64,000 bases of DNA, taken from positions 1 to 64,000 of the forward strand of contig NZ_JARIDQ010000041.1 of NCBI RefSeq assembly GCF_029256985.1, given 5' to 3'. A program made the position numbers and the translations under genes. Positions within the stretch are counted from its first letter, which is position 1, and the number at the start of each line of letters is the position of its first letter. Origin of the DNA: Otariodibacter sp. (GTDB taxonomy: Bacteria; Pseudomonadota; Gammaproteobacteria; Enterobacterales; Pasteurellaceae). Shown here piece by piece: positions 1 through 10,065 of this stretch. The notes below the pieces were generated by a model. It was not told where the DNA came from, made no database searches, and saw only the letters and a program-made list of their open reading frames with translations.

Positions 1-60
1 CTGATAGTTTGTTAAAGAGCAAAAAATAACGACGCACTGTATTTCTAACTTATTCACAAC
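1..60 (-). promoter_or_regulatory. rRNA operon leader with boxA antitermination element (16S gene lies outside the window, to the left)
   Basis: Reverse complement reads TGCTCTTTAACA (10-21), the classical rrn boxA, downstream of a strong promoter. Confidence 0.8.
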
Positions 61-75
61 AGCGCGTCGTTGTGT

Positions 76-110
76 GGTGCGTATTATAGAGAAAAATTAC
101 ATCATGACAA
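76..110 (-). promoter_or_regulatory. Sigma70-type rrn promoter
   Basis: On the minus strand: TTGTCA (105-110), 16-nt spacer, TATAAT (83-88), then boxA about 60 nt downstream. Confidence 0.75.
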
Positions 111-223
111 GTACTTTTTGTAAAAAAATTTCGTTTTTGTGTTAAATGTCTCAAATTTGCTCACCAAGATGGAAAACAAAACAAAATATAGTTATAAAAC
201 AATCTATTTATCTCTATATCTAA

Positions 224-1021
224 CTATATATTCAATACAGTCAAATTATCAAACTGCCAATTTTTCATAACTTCTTTTCTTTGTTCAAAATCTATGGTTT
301 GTTTTGTACAAAATGCTTGATTCTTTTTATCTCTATTTTCATTATTTTGTTTTGAGCCATTGATAAGAAGTGCTAATACTCGTTTTGCAATTCCGTTTCC
401 CGGATCAATAAAATATTTTACATGAGGAAGTAATTGCTTTAATTCTTCCTTCACTAAAGGGAAATGTGTGCATCCTAAAATAACCGTATCCAGCACTTCG
501 TCATCTTGCCACTCTGAAATAATTTTTTGTAAACGTTGCATATCGACAAAACCTGTTTGTTGCTTTTCTTCTACTAACTCAACTAAGTCTGTCGTGCCAA
601 TTTTTTCAATTTGATGATGACTAGCATAAGTTTGAATAAGATCGGATACGTATTGACGATTTACAGTTCCCTTTGTTGCTAATAAACCTATCTTACCTGT
701 TTGAGAAATTTCCGCAGCGGGTTTAATAGCAGGAACAGTACCTACTATAGGAATGGAAAATTTCTCCCGTAATCGAGGTAAAACAACAGTACTTGCTGTA
801 TTGCACGCTACCACTACCATATCAAGCGGTTGGATCTGTGTAATCTTTTGCACAATTAATTCTGCCCGATCAATTAGAAAATTCTCTGTTTTTTCAGAAT
901 AGGGAAAATAAGCATTATCAAAGCAATATAAGTAATGGGCATTAGGTAAGCTTTGTCGAATGGCATCATAGATGGTCAAGCCTCCCATGCCTGAATCATA
1001 TATAAGAATAGTTGGTTTCAT
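224..1021 (-). CDS. murI: Glutamate racemase
   Basis: IYDSGMGGLT N-terminus, VVACNTAS and ILGCTHFP motifs; adjacent to an rrn promoter as in E. coli murI-rrnB. Confidence 0.95.
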   Translation of the reverse strand: MKPTILIYDSGMGGLTIYDAIRQSLPNAHYLYCFDNAYFPYSEKTENFLIDRAELIVQKITQIQPLDMVVVACNTASTVVLPRLREKFSIPIVGTVPAIKPAAEISQTGKIGLLATKGTVNRQYVSDLIQTYASHHQIEKIGTTDLVELVEEKQQTGFVDMQRLQKIISEWQDDEVLDTVILGCTHFPLVKEELKQLLPHVKYFIDPGNGIAKRVLALLINGSKQNNENRDKKNQAFCTKQTIDFEQRKEVMKNWQFDNLTVLNI

Positions 1022-1065
1022 ATTATCAATTGCAATAAGTTTTATTTGGCATGCTACTCTTTTCG

Positions 1066-1575
1066 TTAAGTAGGTTCAAATGGAAATTCAGCTAAGAAGA
1101 GTTCGCAAATTTCTAGAGGATAGTCTTTTAATAATAATAATGATCGTCTAGCGTATAGCTCTGTCTTTGAATCAAACGCCCACTCTAAATTTTGGCGAAT
1201 TGGTTCTTGAGGAAATAACCATAACCCAATTGGGGTTTCTCCCAAGTTAGGGATAACTTGTGCCACATTGTCAATTGTTGCTTGAGGAAAAATAGTTTGG
1301 GCAAAAATCCATGGCGTGCTATCCCCTTTTAATAAAATCTCTCTGACCCAAGCGGTCTGTTCCTCTGGATATTTTGCAAAATTCTTTGACAAACTAACCG
1401 CTTGCCAATCTTCTTGAGTAATTTCAACAGAGATATTTGAACTTACCATCTGTAATTTTTGTGTCAATGATGCTGAATAGAAGAGCCAATCAGCTATATT
1501 AGATGGCACATCATTTTGATTTGTTTGCCAATCAGCATTTTTAAAAATATCACGGTATAAAGTCAGTTTGTTCAT
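1066..1575 (-). CDS. ubiC: Chorismate lyase
   Basis: UbiC-like sequence (LLKGDSTPWIFAQTIFP, LGETPIGLWLF). Confidence 0.8.
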   Translation of the reverse strand: MNKLTLYRDIFKNADWQTNQNDVPSNIADWLFYSASLTQKLQMVSSNISVEITQEDWQAVSLSKNFAKYPEEQTAWVREILLKGDSTPWIFAQTIFPQATIDNVAQVIPNLGETPIGLWLFPQEPIRQNLEWAFDSKTELYARRSLLLLKDYPLEICELFLAEFPFEPT

Positions 1576-1731
1576 TTTTTATGAATAAATAACAACAAAC
1601 TTTCTACTAGCTTGTTGGAATTATTATTAAGAAGAATATAGGTTTTCATTGTAATTGAAAATCTATCTCAATGTTACCTCTAAAAATTAGGAAAAGAATA
1701 TTATGTTTAATTAACCACTTTTTGACTACCA

Positions 1732-1773
1732 TCACAATATTGAGATTGTGAGTAATTGAAAAAATGATACAAT
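1732..1773 (+). promoter_or_regulatory. Putative promoter overlapped by operator dyad TCACAAT-N6-ATTGTGA
   Basis: Perfect 7-bp inverted repeat (1732-1738 / 1745-1751); TTGTGA (1746-1751), N16, TACAAT (1768-1773). Confidence 0.5.
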
Positions 1774-1884
1774 TTATGGAGCAAAAACATCTAAATGATT
1801 TAAAAAAAAGAAATTACATTTCATTAATCGAATGAAAATAAACCTTTCATTCTTAATTTTAACATAATCAAATCGGAGAATCTT

Positions 1885-3408
1885 ATGGCGTGGCATTGGA
1901 GTAACTGGGTTGTTTTAGCTGGGTATTTCTTATTCATTGTCGGTATAGGTGTATATTTTTCAAATAAAAATAACTCCTCTGAAGACTACTTTACTGCCAG
2001 TGGAAGAATACCATCTTGGGTAACAGCATGTAGTATATATGCAACAGCATTATCATCACTTTCTTTCATTGCGATCCCTGCTTCCGTCTTTCATAACGGA
2101 GCAATATTAGGGATGGCTCCTTTAGGTATTATCCTTATGGTAATTTGGGCTGCCTATGTATTTGTGCCATTTTTTAGAAAAATACAAGTGACTACAGCTT
2201 ATGAGTACTTAGGTAAACGTTTTGATAATAATTTTAGATGGATAGGAAGTCTCTCTTTTATCATATTTCATCTAATTAGAATGGCTGTAGTATTATATCT
2301 TCCTACTTTAGCATTAAAAGAAGCACTACCAGACTTAAATCCAACCTTATTATTAGTTATCGTTGCTTTCTTATGTGTCGTTTATACCTCAATGGGAGGA
2401 ATTGAAGCGGTAGTTTGGTCAGATGCAATGCAAACTATAGTCTTACTATTTGGTGCTCTTTTAATCATTGCTATTGGGTATTTCTCAGTACCGGAGGGCA
2501 TATTACATGGCTTTAATGTTTTATCAGAAAACCATAAAACTATTCCCGAAGATGCTTGGGAAATATCTTTAAGTGGAATGACATTCTTTGGTATATTGAT
2601 TGGAGGATTCTTAAATTCCATTTACTCTTATGTTGGATCACAAGATATCGTACAAAGATATAACACAACAAAAAATGAAAAAGAAGCTAAGAAAAGCTTA
2701 CTCATTAACATACCATTATTATGTATGAGTATTTTCATTTTCTGCGGAATGGGAACGGCGCTATACCTATTCTTTAACGGTAGTGCAACACTTCCTGAAA
2801 ATATAGATGGCAATGCTATCCTACCTTATTTTGTTGTCAATTATGTTCCTAGCGGAGTTTCTGGAATTATACTTGCGGCAATATTCGCCGCAGCGCAATC
2901 AACTGTATCATCAAGTTTGAACTCATTATCAACTTGTGTAACATCAGACATAATTGCCCCACTTAAAAAACAAATCACTGACAAAGAAAAACTTAGAATA
3001 GCTAAGCTCACAAGTTGGATTGCGGGTATTTTAAGTACTATTTTAGCTGTTCAATTTTTAAATACTGGACAAGGGGATATGTTCTTATATTTCCAAGCAA
3101 TAACAGGGCTTCTAGGCGGACCAATCGCTGGACTATTCCTGATTGGAATCTTCTTTAAAAAGATTGATCATAGAGCAGCATGGGTTGGCTTTATCGTCTC
3201 AGTTATTATTGCTGTGTACTTAGGTGATCCCGCTTCTATTTTATCTAATTTGATTCCGGGATATGAAAAACCTCAAGTATTCGAGATTTTAATCTCTGGT
3301 ATTATCATTGCTGGTTGTGTTATTCCTGCTTGGATCGCTTCATTTGTATTTGGCGAACCTAAGAAAGAACAAGTGGAAAATCTTACTTATTTCACAATAA
3401 CCAAATAA
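1885..3408 (+). CDS. Sodium:solute symporter (SSS family), substrate unknown
   Basis: SSS-family sequence (NNSSEDYFTASGRIPSWV, YTSMGGIEAVVWSDAMQ), multiple TM segments. Confidence 0.9.
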   Translation: MAWHWSNWVVLAGYFLFIVGIGVYFSNKNNSSEDYFTASGRIPSWVTACSIYATALSSLSFIAIPASVFHNGAILGMAPLGIILMVIWAAYVFVPFFRKIQVTTAYEYLGKRFDNNFRWIGSLSFIIFHLIRMAVVLYLPTLALKEALPDLNPTLLLVIVAFLCVVYTSMGGIEAVVWSDAMQTIVLLFGALLIIAIGYFSVPEGILHGFNVLSENHKTIPEDAWEISLSGMTFFGILIGGFLNSIYSYVGSQDIVQRYNTTKNEKEAKKSLLINIPLLCMSIFIFCGMGTALYLFFNGSATLPENIDGNAILPYFVVNYVPSGVSGIILAAIFAAAQSTVSSSLNSLSTCVTSDIIAPLKKQITDKEKLRIAKLTSWIAGILSTILAVQFLNTGQGDMFLYFQAITGLLGGPIAGLFLIGIFFKKIDHRAAWVGFIVSVIIAVYLGDPASILSNLIPGYEKPQVFEILISGIIIAGCVIPAWIASFVFGEPKKEQVENLTYFTITK

Positions 3409-3439
3409 ATGCTGATTTTTCAAAAATATAGGGAAGAAA

Positions 3440-5083
3440 ATGGAATTAACAATAGTTCAGAAAGATGCTGTTGATATTTTAGTAGTCGGCAGTGGAATAG
3501 CTGGATTAATCGCTACAGATCAAGCGGTCAGATTAGGATACAAAGTTTGCTTAACGACTACTGGCAAAATCTGTGGGGGAGCCAGTTTCTTCCCTATAAA
3601 AGGCACACTAGGAATACAAGTAACATCTAGAGAAGTCGCTGATAAAGAGAGATATAGAGAAGATATTTCCAATATGGGAGACCGTATGGAAAATCCCGAA
3701 CTGATAAAGACTTATATAAATGAAATACGAAATAATATTAATCTATTAAAAAATATTGGTTTTAACCCTTGGTTACGAAAAGATAATAGACCTGCTTGTT
3801 TTGCAAAATATGCTCGAGATATTTATTTAATTAATAATTGGAAACAAGCAAAAGAACAATGTACAGAGCAGTTATCAGCGTATAAAAATTTAACACTTTT
3901 AGAAGAAAGTTCGCTGATAAGAATAGTAAAAAACAAAGACTGTGTTGTTGGTGCTATCTTTAAGATAAGAGATAAATATACGTTCATTCAAGCTAAAGCG
4001 ATCATTTTAGCAACAGGTGGTGTTGCTGGAAATTATAAAAATAGCTTATATCCAACAACTGTGACAGGAATGGGACATATTGTGGCTCTAGATGCGGGAG
4101 CACAAGCCCAAAATATGGAATTTATACAATTTATCCCCGCATTTTTATCCCCTAAATACAATGTACTCTTTGGCGAACATACTCTTAAATATTGTGCTGG
4201 AATGTTTTCTTTAAATAAACAATTAGTCATCCCAGGAGTACAAGATAAAGATTGGAAAGCTTTATGGTTAGAAAGAAGTAGTTATGCCCCTTTTAGTTTT
4301 GATTTTGAAAGCCATAAAATAGACTTACAGATAAATTCTGAAGGAGTAAAACTAAAATTCAACAAAGAGCTTTATGACGATAAAGAAGAATTTTATGAGG
4401 TCTATTTGAACTGGCTTAAAAATGAAATGGGAATAGATCTCTTAAAAGATGATGTTGTCATTACTCATTTTGCCCATAGTTGCAATGGTGGGATAAAAAT
4501 TGGAACAAGTGGCGAAACTGGAGTTGCTGGCTTGTATGCAATAGGTGAATTATCCTCAGCGATAGAAGGTGCTAACAGATTAGGTGGAAATTCTGTAGGG
4601 GGTGCATTAGTTTTTGGGAAAAGAGCTGTTGAACATATTCAGAAATATATAAAAGGCTTAAAGAATAATGATATAAATTTTGAAAAAATCGTAGCTGAAT
4701 TTTATTCTTGGGTTGATGAGTTATTAAAAGCAGATGGTCAAAATAAACTATCTAGCTCTGAATTAGTTCAAACAATAAAGAAAATTGCTAATAATTCAAT
4801 GGGGATAGAAAGAGATAAAGAAACGCTTACTCAAGCACTCAAGGATATTGAAAATCTCAGAAAGAATTACAGTATAAAAGATAATCTCAATGAAAAAGGT
4901 ATAGAAACCTATTTGAGAATTGAAACTGTAAAATTATTATTAATCAGTATGCTAACAAGAAATGAAAGTAGAGGTGCTCATTACAGAAGGGATTTTCCTT
5001 ATACTTCCGATCAACCATATAAAATCATATTAGCAAGACGAGATAATCAAACAATAGCCCAAAAAGAGTATGTTTTGAATTAA
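3440..5083 (+). CDS. FAD-dependent oxidoreductase, fumarate reductase / L-aspartate oxidase flavoprotein family
   Basis: DILVVGSGIAGL dinucleotide fold, GLYAIGELSSAIEGANRLGGNSV and ESRGAHYRRDFP motifs; 31 nt downstream of the symporter. Confidence 0.85.
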   Translation: MELTIVQKDAVDILVVGSGIAGLIATDQAVRLGYKVCLTTTGKICGGASFFPIKGTLGIQVTSREVADKERYREDISNMGDRMENPELIKTYINEIRNNINLLKNIGFNPWLRKDNRPACFAKYARDIYLINNWKQAKEQCTEQLSAYKNLTLLEESSLIRIVKNKDCVVGAIFKIRDKYTFIQAKAIILATGGVAGNYKNSLYPTTVTGMGHIVALDAGAQAQNMEFIQFIPAFLSPKYNVLFGEHTLKYCAGMFSLNKQLVIPGVQDKDWKALWLERSSYAPFSFDFESHKIDLQINSEGVKLKFNKELYDDKEEFYEVYLNWLKNEMGIDLLKDDVVITHFAHSCNGGIKIGTSGETGVAGLYAIGELSSAIEGANRLGGNSVGGALVFGKRAVEHIQKYIKGLKNNDINFEKIVAEFYSWVDELLKADGQNKLSSSELVQTIKKIANNSMGIERDKETLTQALKDIENLRKNYSIKDNLNEKGIETYLRIETVKLLLISMLTRNESRGAHYRRDFPYTSDQPYKIILARRDNQTIAQKEYVLN

Positions 5084-5137
5084 ACCAACCTAACAATACT
5101 TGATGAGCCAGTATATATCAAGCATTTTTATTAATTA

Positions 5138-7219
5138 TTACGCATTACTATACTCTGCATTATCACTAATCCAGCGATAAATAAGCTGTTCTGCTATATC
5201 TGGATATTTAGCTATTAACTGCTTTGCGTAAGATTGGACTAATGGGATCATTTTGCGATCACGCATTAAATTAGCAATTTTTAACTCCGCCATTCCTGTC
5301 TGTTTTGTCCCCAGAATTTCTCCCATCCCTCGAATTTGAAGATCCTTTTCTGCAATATAAAAGCCATCTTGACTATCACGTAATACTTGCAAACGCTTTG
5401 ATGAAATTTTACCAAGTGGGGGCTTATACATTAATACACAGTGTGATGCCGTTGCGCCTCGTCCGACTCGTCCTCGTAATTGGTGTAACTGTGCTAGCCC
5501 TAATCGTTCTGAATTCTCGATAATCATTAAACTTGCATTAGGTACATCAACCCCGACCTCAATAACTGTCGTTGCTACAAGCAGATCAATATTCCCTTGT
5601 TTAAACTCCGCCATAATCGCTTGTTTTTCTTGTGCTTTCATTCTTCCATGCACTAAGCCAATCCGTAAATCTGACAAGGCTCGTTGTAAATCTTCAGCTA
5701 TGGCTTCTGCGGCTTGGGCTTCCAATACTTCAGATTCATCAATTAAAGTACAAACCCAATAAGCTTGACGATGTTCATTTTTACAGGCTCGATACACTCG
5801 CTGCACAATTTCATCTCGACGTTCTTCCGAAATAGCGACTGTCGTAATCGGTGTTCGACCTGGTGGTAATTCATCAATAATAGACGTATCTAAATCGGCA
5901 TAAACCGTCATTGCCAATGTTCTTGGAATCGGTGTAGCCGTCATAATGAGCTGATGAGGGTAAATATCCTCTTTTACCCCTTTTTCTCGTAAACTTAAAC
6001 GTTGATGAACACCAAAGCGATGCTGTTCATCAATAATAACTAAAGCAAGCTGATTAAACTCAACTTGATCTTGGAACAAGGCATGCGTCCCAATTATCAT
6101 CTGCACTTGCCCTGTTTGAATAGCTTCTAACTGTGCTTGTCTAGCCTTGCCTTTAACTTTGCCCGCAAGCCAACCTACCTCGACTCCAAAAGGTTTTAAC
6201 CAATTGGCAAAATTATTAGCGTGTTGTTCCGCCAAAATTTCTGTCGGAGCCATTAATGCCACTTGTTTACCATTATCAATCGCTAATAATGCAGCCAATG
6301 CCGCCACTAATGTTTTTCCTGAACCAACATCGCCCTGCACTAATCGCATCATTGGAAAAGGTTTTGCTAAATCTTGTTCAATCTCTTGAGCAACTCGCCA
6401 TTGTGCATTGGTCGGTTTAAAAGGTAGCGTGGATAAAAAGCGTTGCTTTAAATCAGTTTGATATCTCAATGGTTCAGCGTGATGTTGTTGAACCCCTTTT
6501 CTTACCTTCTGCATTGCTAGATTGTGAGCCAATAGTTCTTCAAAAATGAGTCGTTTTTGTGCAGGATGTTCACCATTTTCTAATTGCTCAATACTGGTAT
6601 CTGGTGTTGGACGATGCAGAAATTGTAAGGCTTCTTTCAAGCTATATTTATGAGGATTGAATTCATCGGGCAGAAGTTCTGGTACCTGTACTTTGGACAG
6701 CACTCCTAATGCCTGATCAGTTAATTTTCTCAAAGAGGCTTGTTTCAGTCCTTCGGTAGTCGAATAAATAGGAGTTAAGGTTTCTGCCAATACAAGCGGT
6801 TGGTTCCCTCGAATAATTTGATATTCTGGATGATGAATTTCTGCCATGTAGCGACCACGTTTTATTTCACCAAAGGCTTTAACTCTTGCTCCTATCACTA
6901 AGCTATTTTTCATCCCTGCGTTAAAGTTAAAAAACTTAAGCATGATTTTGCTTGTACCGTCAGACAAGGTGGTAGAAAGAATTGGGCGTTTACCGAATTG
7001 TACTTCCGTAACTAATACCGTGCCTTCGATCGTTGCATAGGATTCTGGACGAAGATCGATAATAGGCGTGATCCTTGTACGATCTTCATACCGCATTGGT
7101 AAATGAAATAAAAGATCTTGTACGTTATTGATCCCGATTCGACCCAATCGTTCTGAAATAGCTGCACCGACACCTGATAAAGCCGTTAATGGAATACCGT
7201 CTAATAGTTGTGAATTCAT
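5138..7219 (-). CDS. recG: ATP-dependent DNA helicase RecG
   Basis: LVQGDVGSGKT, DEQHRFGV, TATPIPRTLAMT motifs; full length. Confidence 0.97.
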   Translation of the reverse strand: MNSQLLDGIPLTALSGVGAAISERLGRIGINNVQDLLFHLPMRYEDRTRITPIIDLRPESYATIEGTVLVTEVQFGKRPILSTTLSDGTSKIMLKFFNFNAGMKNSLVIGARVKAFGEIKRGRYMAEIHHPEYQIIRGNQPLVLAETLTPIYSTTEGLKQASLRKLTDQALGVLSKVQVPELLPDEFNPHKYSLKEALQFLHRPTPDTSIEQLENGEHPAQKRLIFEELLAHNLAMQKVRKGVQQHHAEPLRYQTDLKQRFLSTLPFKPTNAQWRVAQEIEQDLAKPFPMMRLVQGDVGSGKTLVAALAALLAIDNGKQVALMAPTEILAEQHANNFANWLKPFGVEVGWLAGKVKGKARQAQLEAIQTGQVQMIIGTHALFQDQVEFNQLALVIIDEQHRFGVHQRLSLREKGVKEDIYPHQLIMTATPIPRTLAMTVYADLDTSIIDELPPGRTPITTVAISEERRDEIVQRVYRACKNEHRQAYWVCTLIDESEVLEAQAAEAIAEDLQRALSDLRIGLVHGRMKAQEKQAIMAEFKQGNIDLLVATTVIEVGVDVPNASLMIIENSERLGLAQLHQLRGRVGRGATASHCVLMYKPPLGKISSKRLQVLRDSQDGFYIAEKDLQIRGMGEILGTKQTGMAELKIANLMRDRKMIPLVQSYAKQLIAKYPDIAEQLIYRWISDNAEYSNA

Positions 7220-7287
7220 AATAGTAAACTTTTCTAAGCAACTGACCGCTTCTTAACTGTATAAAAATACAATTGTATAGAAGAAAA

Positions 7288-7310
7288 AAGGGTGCCGCAA
7301 TGACACCCTT
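7288..7310 (-). terminator. Rho-independent terminator after spoT
   Basis: AAGGGTG/CACCCTT stem with U-rich tract on the minus strand. Confidence 0.75.
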
Positions 7311-7336
7311 ATGTTTAATCGACTTATCGCAAAAAA

Positions 7337-9457
7337 TTAACCGGATCTTACCGCTTGTACGACTCCATTAATATGGGATAATTTATGTAGAATTGATTCT
7401 AAGTGTGCTTTATCAACCACACTAATCACGAGTTTGAGTTGATAGATTCCTCCAGCTAAACGAGAACCATTAATATTTAAAATATTACTATTCATTTTTG
7501 CTAATGCATTAGCAATATCAACTAACGCAGCTTGTTGGTTCAACGTATCTATATAAATTGCAGATTCAAATTCAACCGCTTTTTCTTTGGTAATTTCCCA
7601 ATTTACTGCCATATAATCACGCTTATCATTCAAATGATCTTTAACATTACGACAAGTAATATTATGAATAATTAGCCCTTTACCTGAGCTAATATGCGCA
7701 ATAATTTCATCACCTGGTACAGGTAAACAACACTGAGCAAAACTGATTAAGCTACTTTCAATCCCTTTAATAGCTAGAGATTGGTTATTTTCTGGATTTC
7801 CATCTGTATCAATTTCTAGTTTCTCACCTGATAAACGTTGAGCAACAATCCCACTTACTTGATTACCTAATCCAATTTCAGCCAATAGGTCATCAAAAGT
7901 TTCTAGTTTTAATTCCTTTAATACTGATTGCTGAATAACAGGATCAATATGTGAAAAATCAGTAGCATTTAAGGAAAGCAATAATTGACGTTTTCCTAAT
8001 GAAATAGCTGCATCTCGTTTTTGATTTTTCAAAGTATTGCGAATACTTGAACGAGCTTTTGCAGTAACTACAAAATTTAGCCATAATGCATTTAAACGCA
8101 CAGAATCTGCCATTTGTATTTCTACCGTTTGCCCAGATTGTAATGGCTCTGAAAGAGGATAAGGTTGATGATCGACAATTGCACCGATACATCTATCGCC
8201 AATATCTGTATGTAATGCGTAAGCAAAATCAACAGGTGTCGCTTTAGCTGGTAACTGAATAATACGACCTTTTGGTGTAAAAACATAAATATCACTAGAA
8301 AATAAGTCTGATTTTACATTTTCGATAAATTCAACTGAATTACCTGCACTTTGTTGCATTTCAAGGATACTTTTTAACCATTTTTGAATACGAACTTGTA
8401 CACTTGTACTAACATAATCTTGATAACGCCAATGTGCAGCAACCCCTAATTTTGCCATTTCATCCATTTCTTCAGTTCGAATAAGTACATCAATAGGTGC
8501 ACCTTTGTATCCGATCATTGAAGTATGTAATGATTGATAACCATTTGTTTTCGGTACAGCTATATAATCTTTTACTTGTCCTGGACGAGGTTTATATAAT
8601 GAGTGCATTAAACCTAAAGTTCGATAACAATTATCAATATTCTCCACTACAACCCTAAATGAATAAACATCAAGAATGGAATTAAAATACTGATCTTTCT
8701 CTCGCATCTTCTGATAAAGGTAGAAAAGTGGACGCTCCTTACCATAAATACGAGAGCTAATACCTACTTCATCTAAGCGACCTTTCATATCTGCCGTTAT
8801 ACGCTGAATTAGTGGTTGTAAATGACCCCGTGCAGCTGCAACTGCACGTTTGATCACTTTATAGCGGTAAGGATACATTGCTTCAAAGCAAAGATCTTCT
8901 AACTCTGATTTTAGCGACTCCATCCCTAAACGATGGGCTAATGGGGTATAAATTTCTAAAGTTTCTTTCGCAATACGTAAACGTTTATCTGGTCGTAATG
9001 CGCCTAATGTACGCATGTTATGTGTGCGATCCGCCAATTTAATCAACACCACACGAACATCTTTAGTCATCGCCAAAATCATTTTACGAAAATTTTCAAC
9101 TTGAGCCTCTTGGCGAGTTCTAAATTTAAGCTTATCTAATTTTGACACTCCCTGAACAATTTCTGCTACACTGGTACCAAATTCTTCGGCCAATTGTTCT
9201 TCTGTATAAGGGGTATCTTCAATTACATCATGCAATAATGCAGCCATCACTGCTTCATGATCTAATTTCATATTCGCAATAATACTTGCTACAGCAACAG
9301 GATGTGTGATATAGGGTTCACCACTAGAACGGTATTGCCCCTGATGGCCATCTTTGGCTACCTCAAAAGCTCGTCTTACCAGCTCAATTTTGTCTGGCGG
9401 TAAATATTCTTTAATAATGGCATGAAGACTTTCAAAAAGATGCACACTATACCCCAC
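7337..9457 (-). CDS. spoT: Bifunctional (p)ppGpp synthetase/hydrolase
   Basis: HD domain (AALLHDVIEDT), synthetase (KTNGYQSLHTS), TGS and ACT regions. Confidence 0.95.
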   Translation of the reverse strand: MGYSVHLFESLHAIIKEYLPPDKIELVRRAFEVAKDGHQGQYRSSGEPYITHPVAVASIIANMKLDHEAVMAALLHDVIEDTPYTEEQLAEEFGTSVAEIVQGVSKLDKLKFRTRQEAQVENFRKMILAMTKDVRVVLIKLADRTHNMRTLGALRPDKRLRIAKETLEIYTPLAHRLGMESLKSELEDLCFEAMYPYRYKVIKRAVAAARGHLQPLIQRITADMKGRLDEVGISSRIYGKERPLFYLYQKMREKDQYFNSILDVYSFRVVVENIDNCYRTLGLMHSLYKPRPGQVKDYIAVPKTNGYQSLHTSMIGYKGAPIDVLIRTEEMDEMAKLGVAAHWRYQDYVSTSVQVRIQKWLKSILEMQQSAGNSVEFIENVKSDLFSSDIYVFTPKGRIIQLPAKATPVDFAYALHTDIGDRCIGAIVDHQPYPLSEPLQSGQTVEIQMADSVRLNALWLNFVVTAKARSSIRNTLKNQKRDAAISLGKRQLLLSLNATDFSHIDPVIQQSVLKELKLETFDDLLAEIGLGNQVSGIVAQRLSGEKLEIDTDGNPENNQSLAIKGIESSLISFAQCCLPVPGDEIIAHISSGKGLIIHNITCRNVKDHLNDKRDYMAVNWEITKEKAVEFESAIYIDTLNQQAALVDIANALAKMNSNILNINGSRLAGGIYQLKLVISVVDKAHLESILHKLSHINGVVQAVRSG

Positions 9458-9554
9458 TTAAAATGACCTAAATTTAGATACAAAAATGGACAATATAAAA
9501 TGCAAAATAAGTCAATGATCTGACCGCTTGCAAATTAAATTGTCCAAATAAAAA

Positions 9555-9836
9555 TTAAGAGTTTGCTTGAACATCTGCAAGAAAAGAGATTGCTTCACGC
9601 TCAGCAACTTCTTGATGGAAAGCATCAATACTTTCTTGCTGATCTAATACTTTATTATCGATAAGACCTTCTTCAATTTCACGTAAAGCAATCACAGTTG
9701 GTTTATCATCTTCTTCTGGTACTAATGCTTCACGAGTGTGAAGTTGTAATTGTCTTGCACGACGTGCTGCTGTTAAAATCAAATCAAAACGGTTACCAAT
9801 TTTTTCTACAGCATCTTGAACTGTTACACGAGCCAT
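9555..9836 (-). CDS. rpoZ: RNA polymerase omega subunit
   Basis: [19 protein letters not shown]. Confidence 0.97.
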   Translation of the reverse strand: MARVTVQDAVEKIGNRFDLILTAARRARQLQLHTREALVPEEDDKPTVIALREIEEGLIDNKVLDQQESIDAFHQEVAEREAISFLADVQANS

Positions 9837-10065
9837 TATTTACTCCACTTTATAAATTTTTAATTTCTAAAAGGGTGTAGATTATACAGATATTAATGCG
9901 ATCTTACAATAAACTCAGCGCGACTCTTGGCAAATAGATATCTTAAGACGATCTGAATTAATTGAAATTAAAATGATCTACTTACTATAATCATTATTAT
10001 TTTTATTGTACGTTTAACTTAAAATAGTATTATCTCGTATTCAATGTGCTAGGAAGGAATTTGTA

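Noticed and set aside
5305-6389. Plus-strand ORFs inside recG
   Set aside because: Antisense shadow ORFs of an intact recG.
9960-10045. Fur-box-like AT palindrome (TATAATCATTATTATTTTTAT) before the sugar dehydrogenase gene
   Set aside because: Only partial match to the 19-bp Fur consensus and expected by chance in AT-rich DNA.
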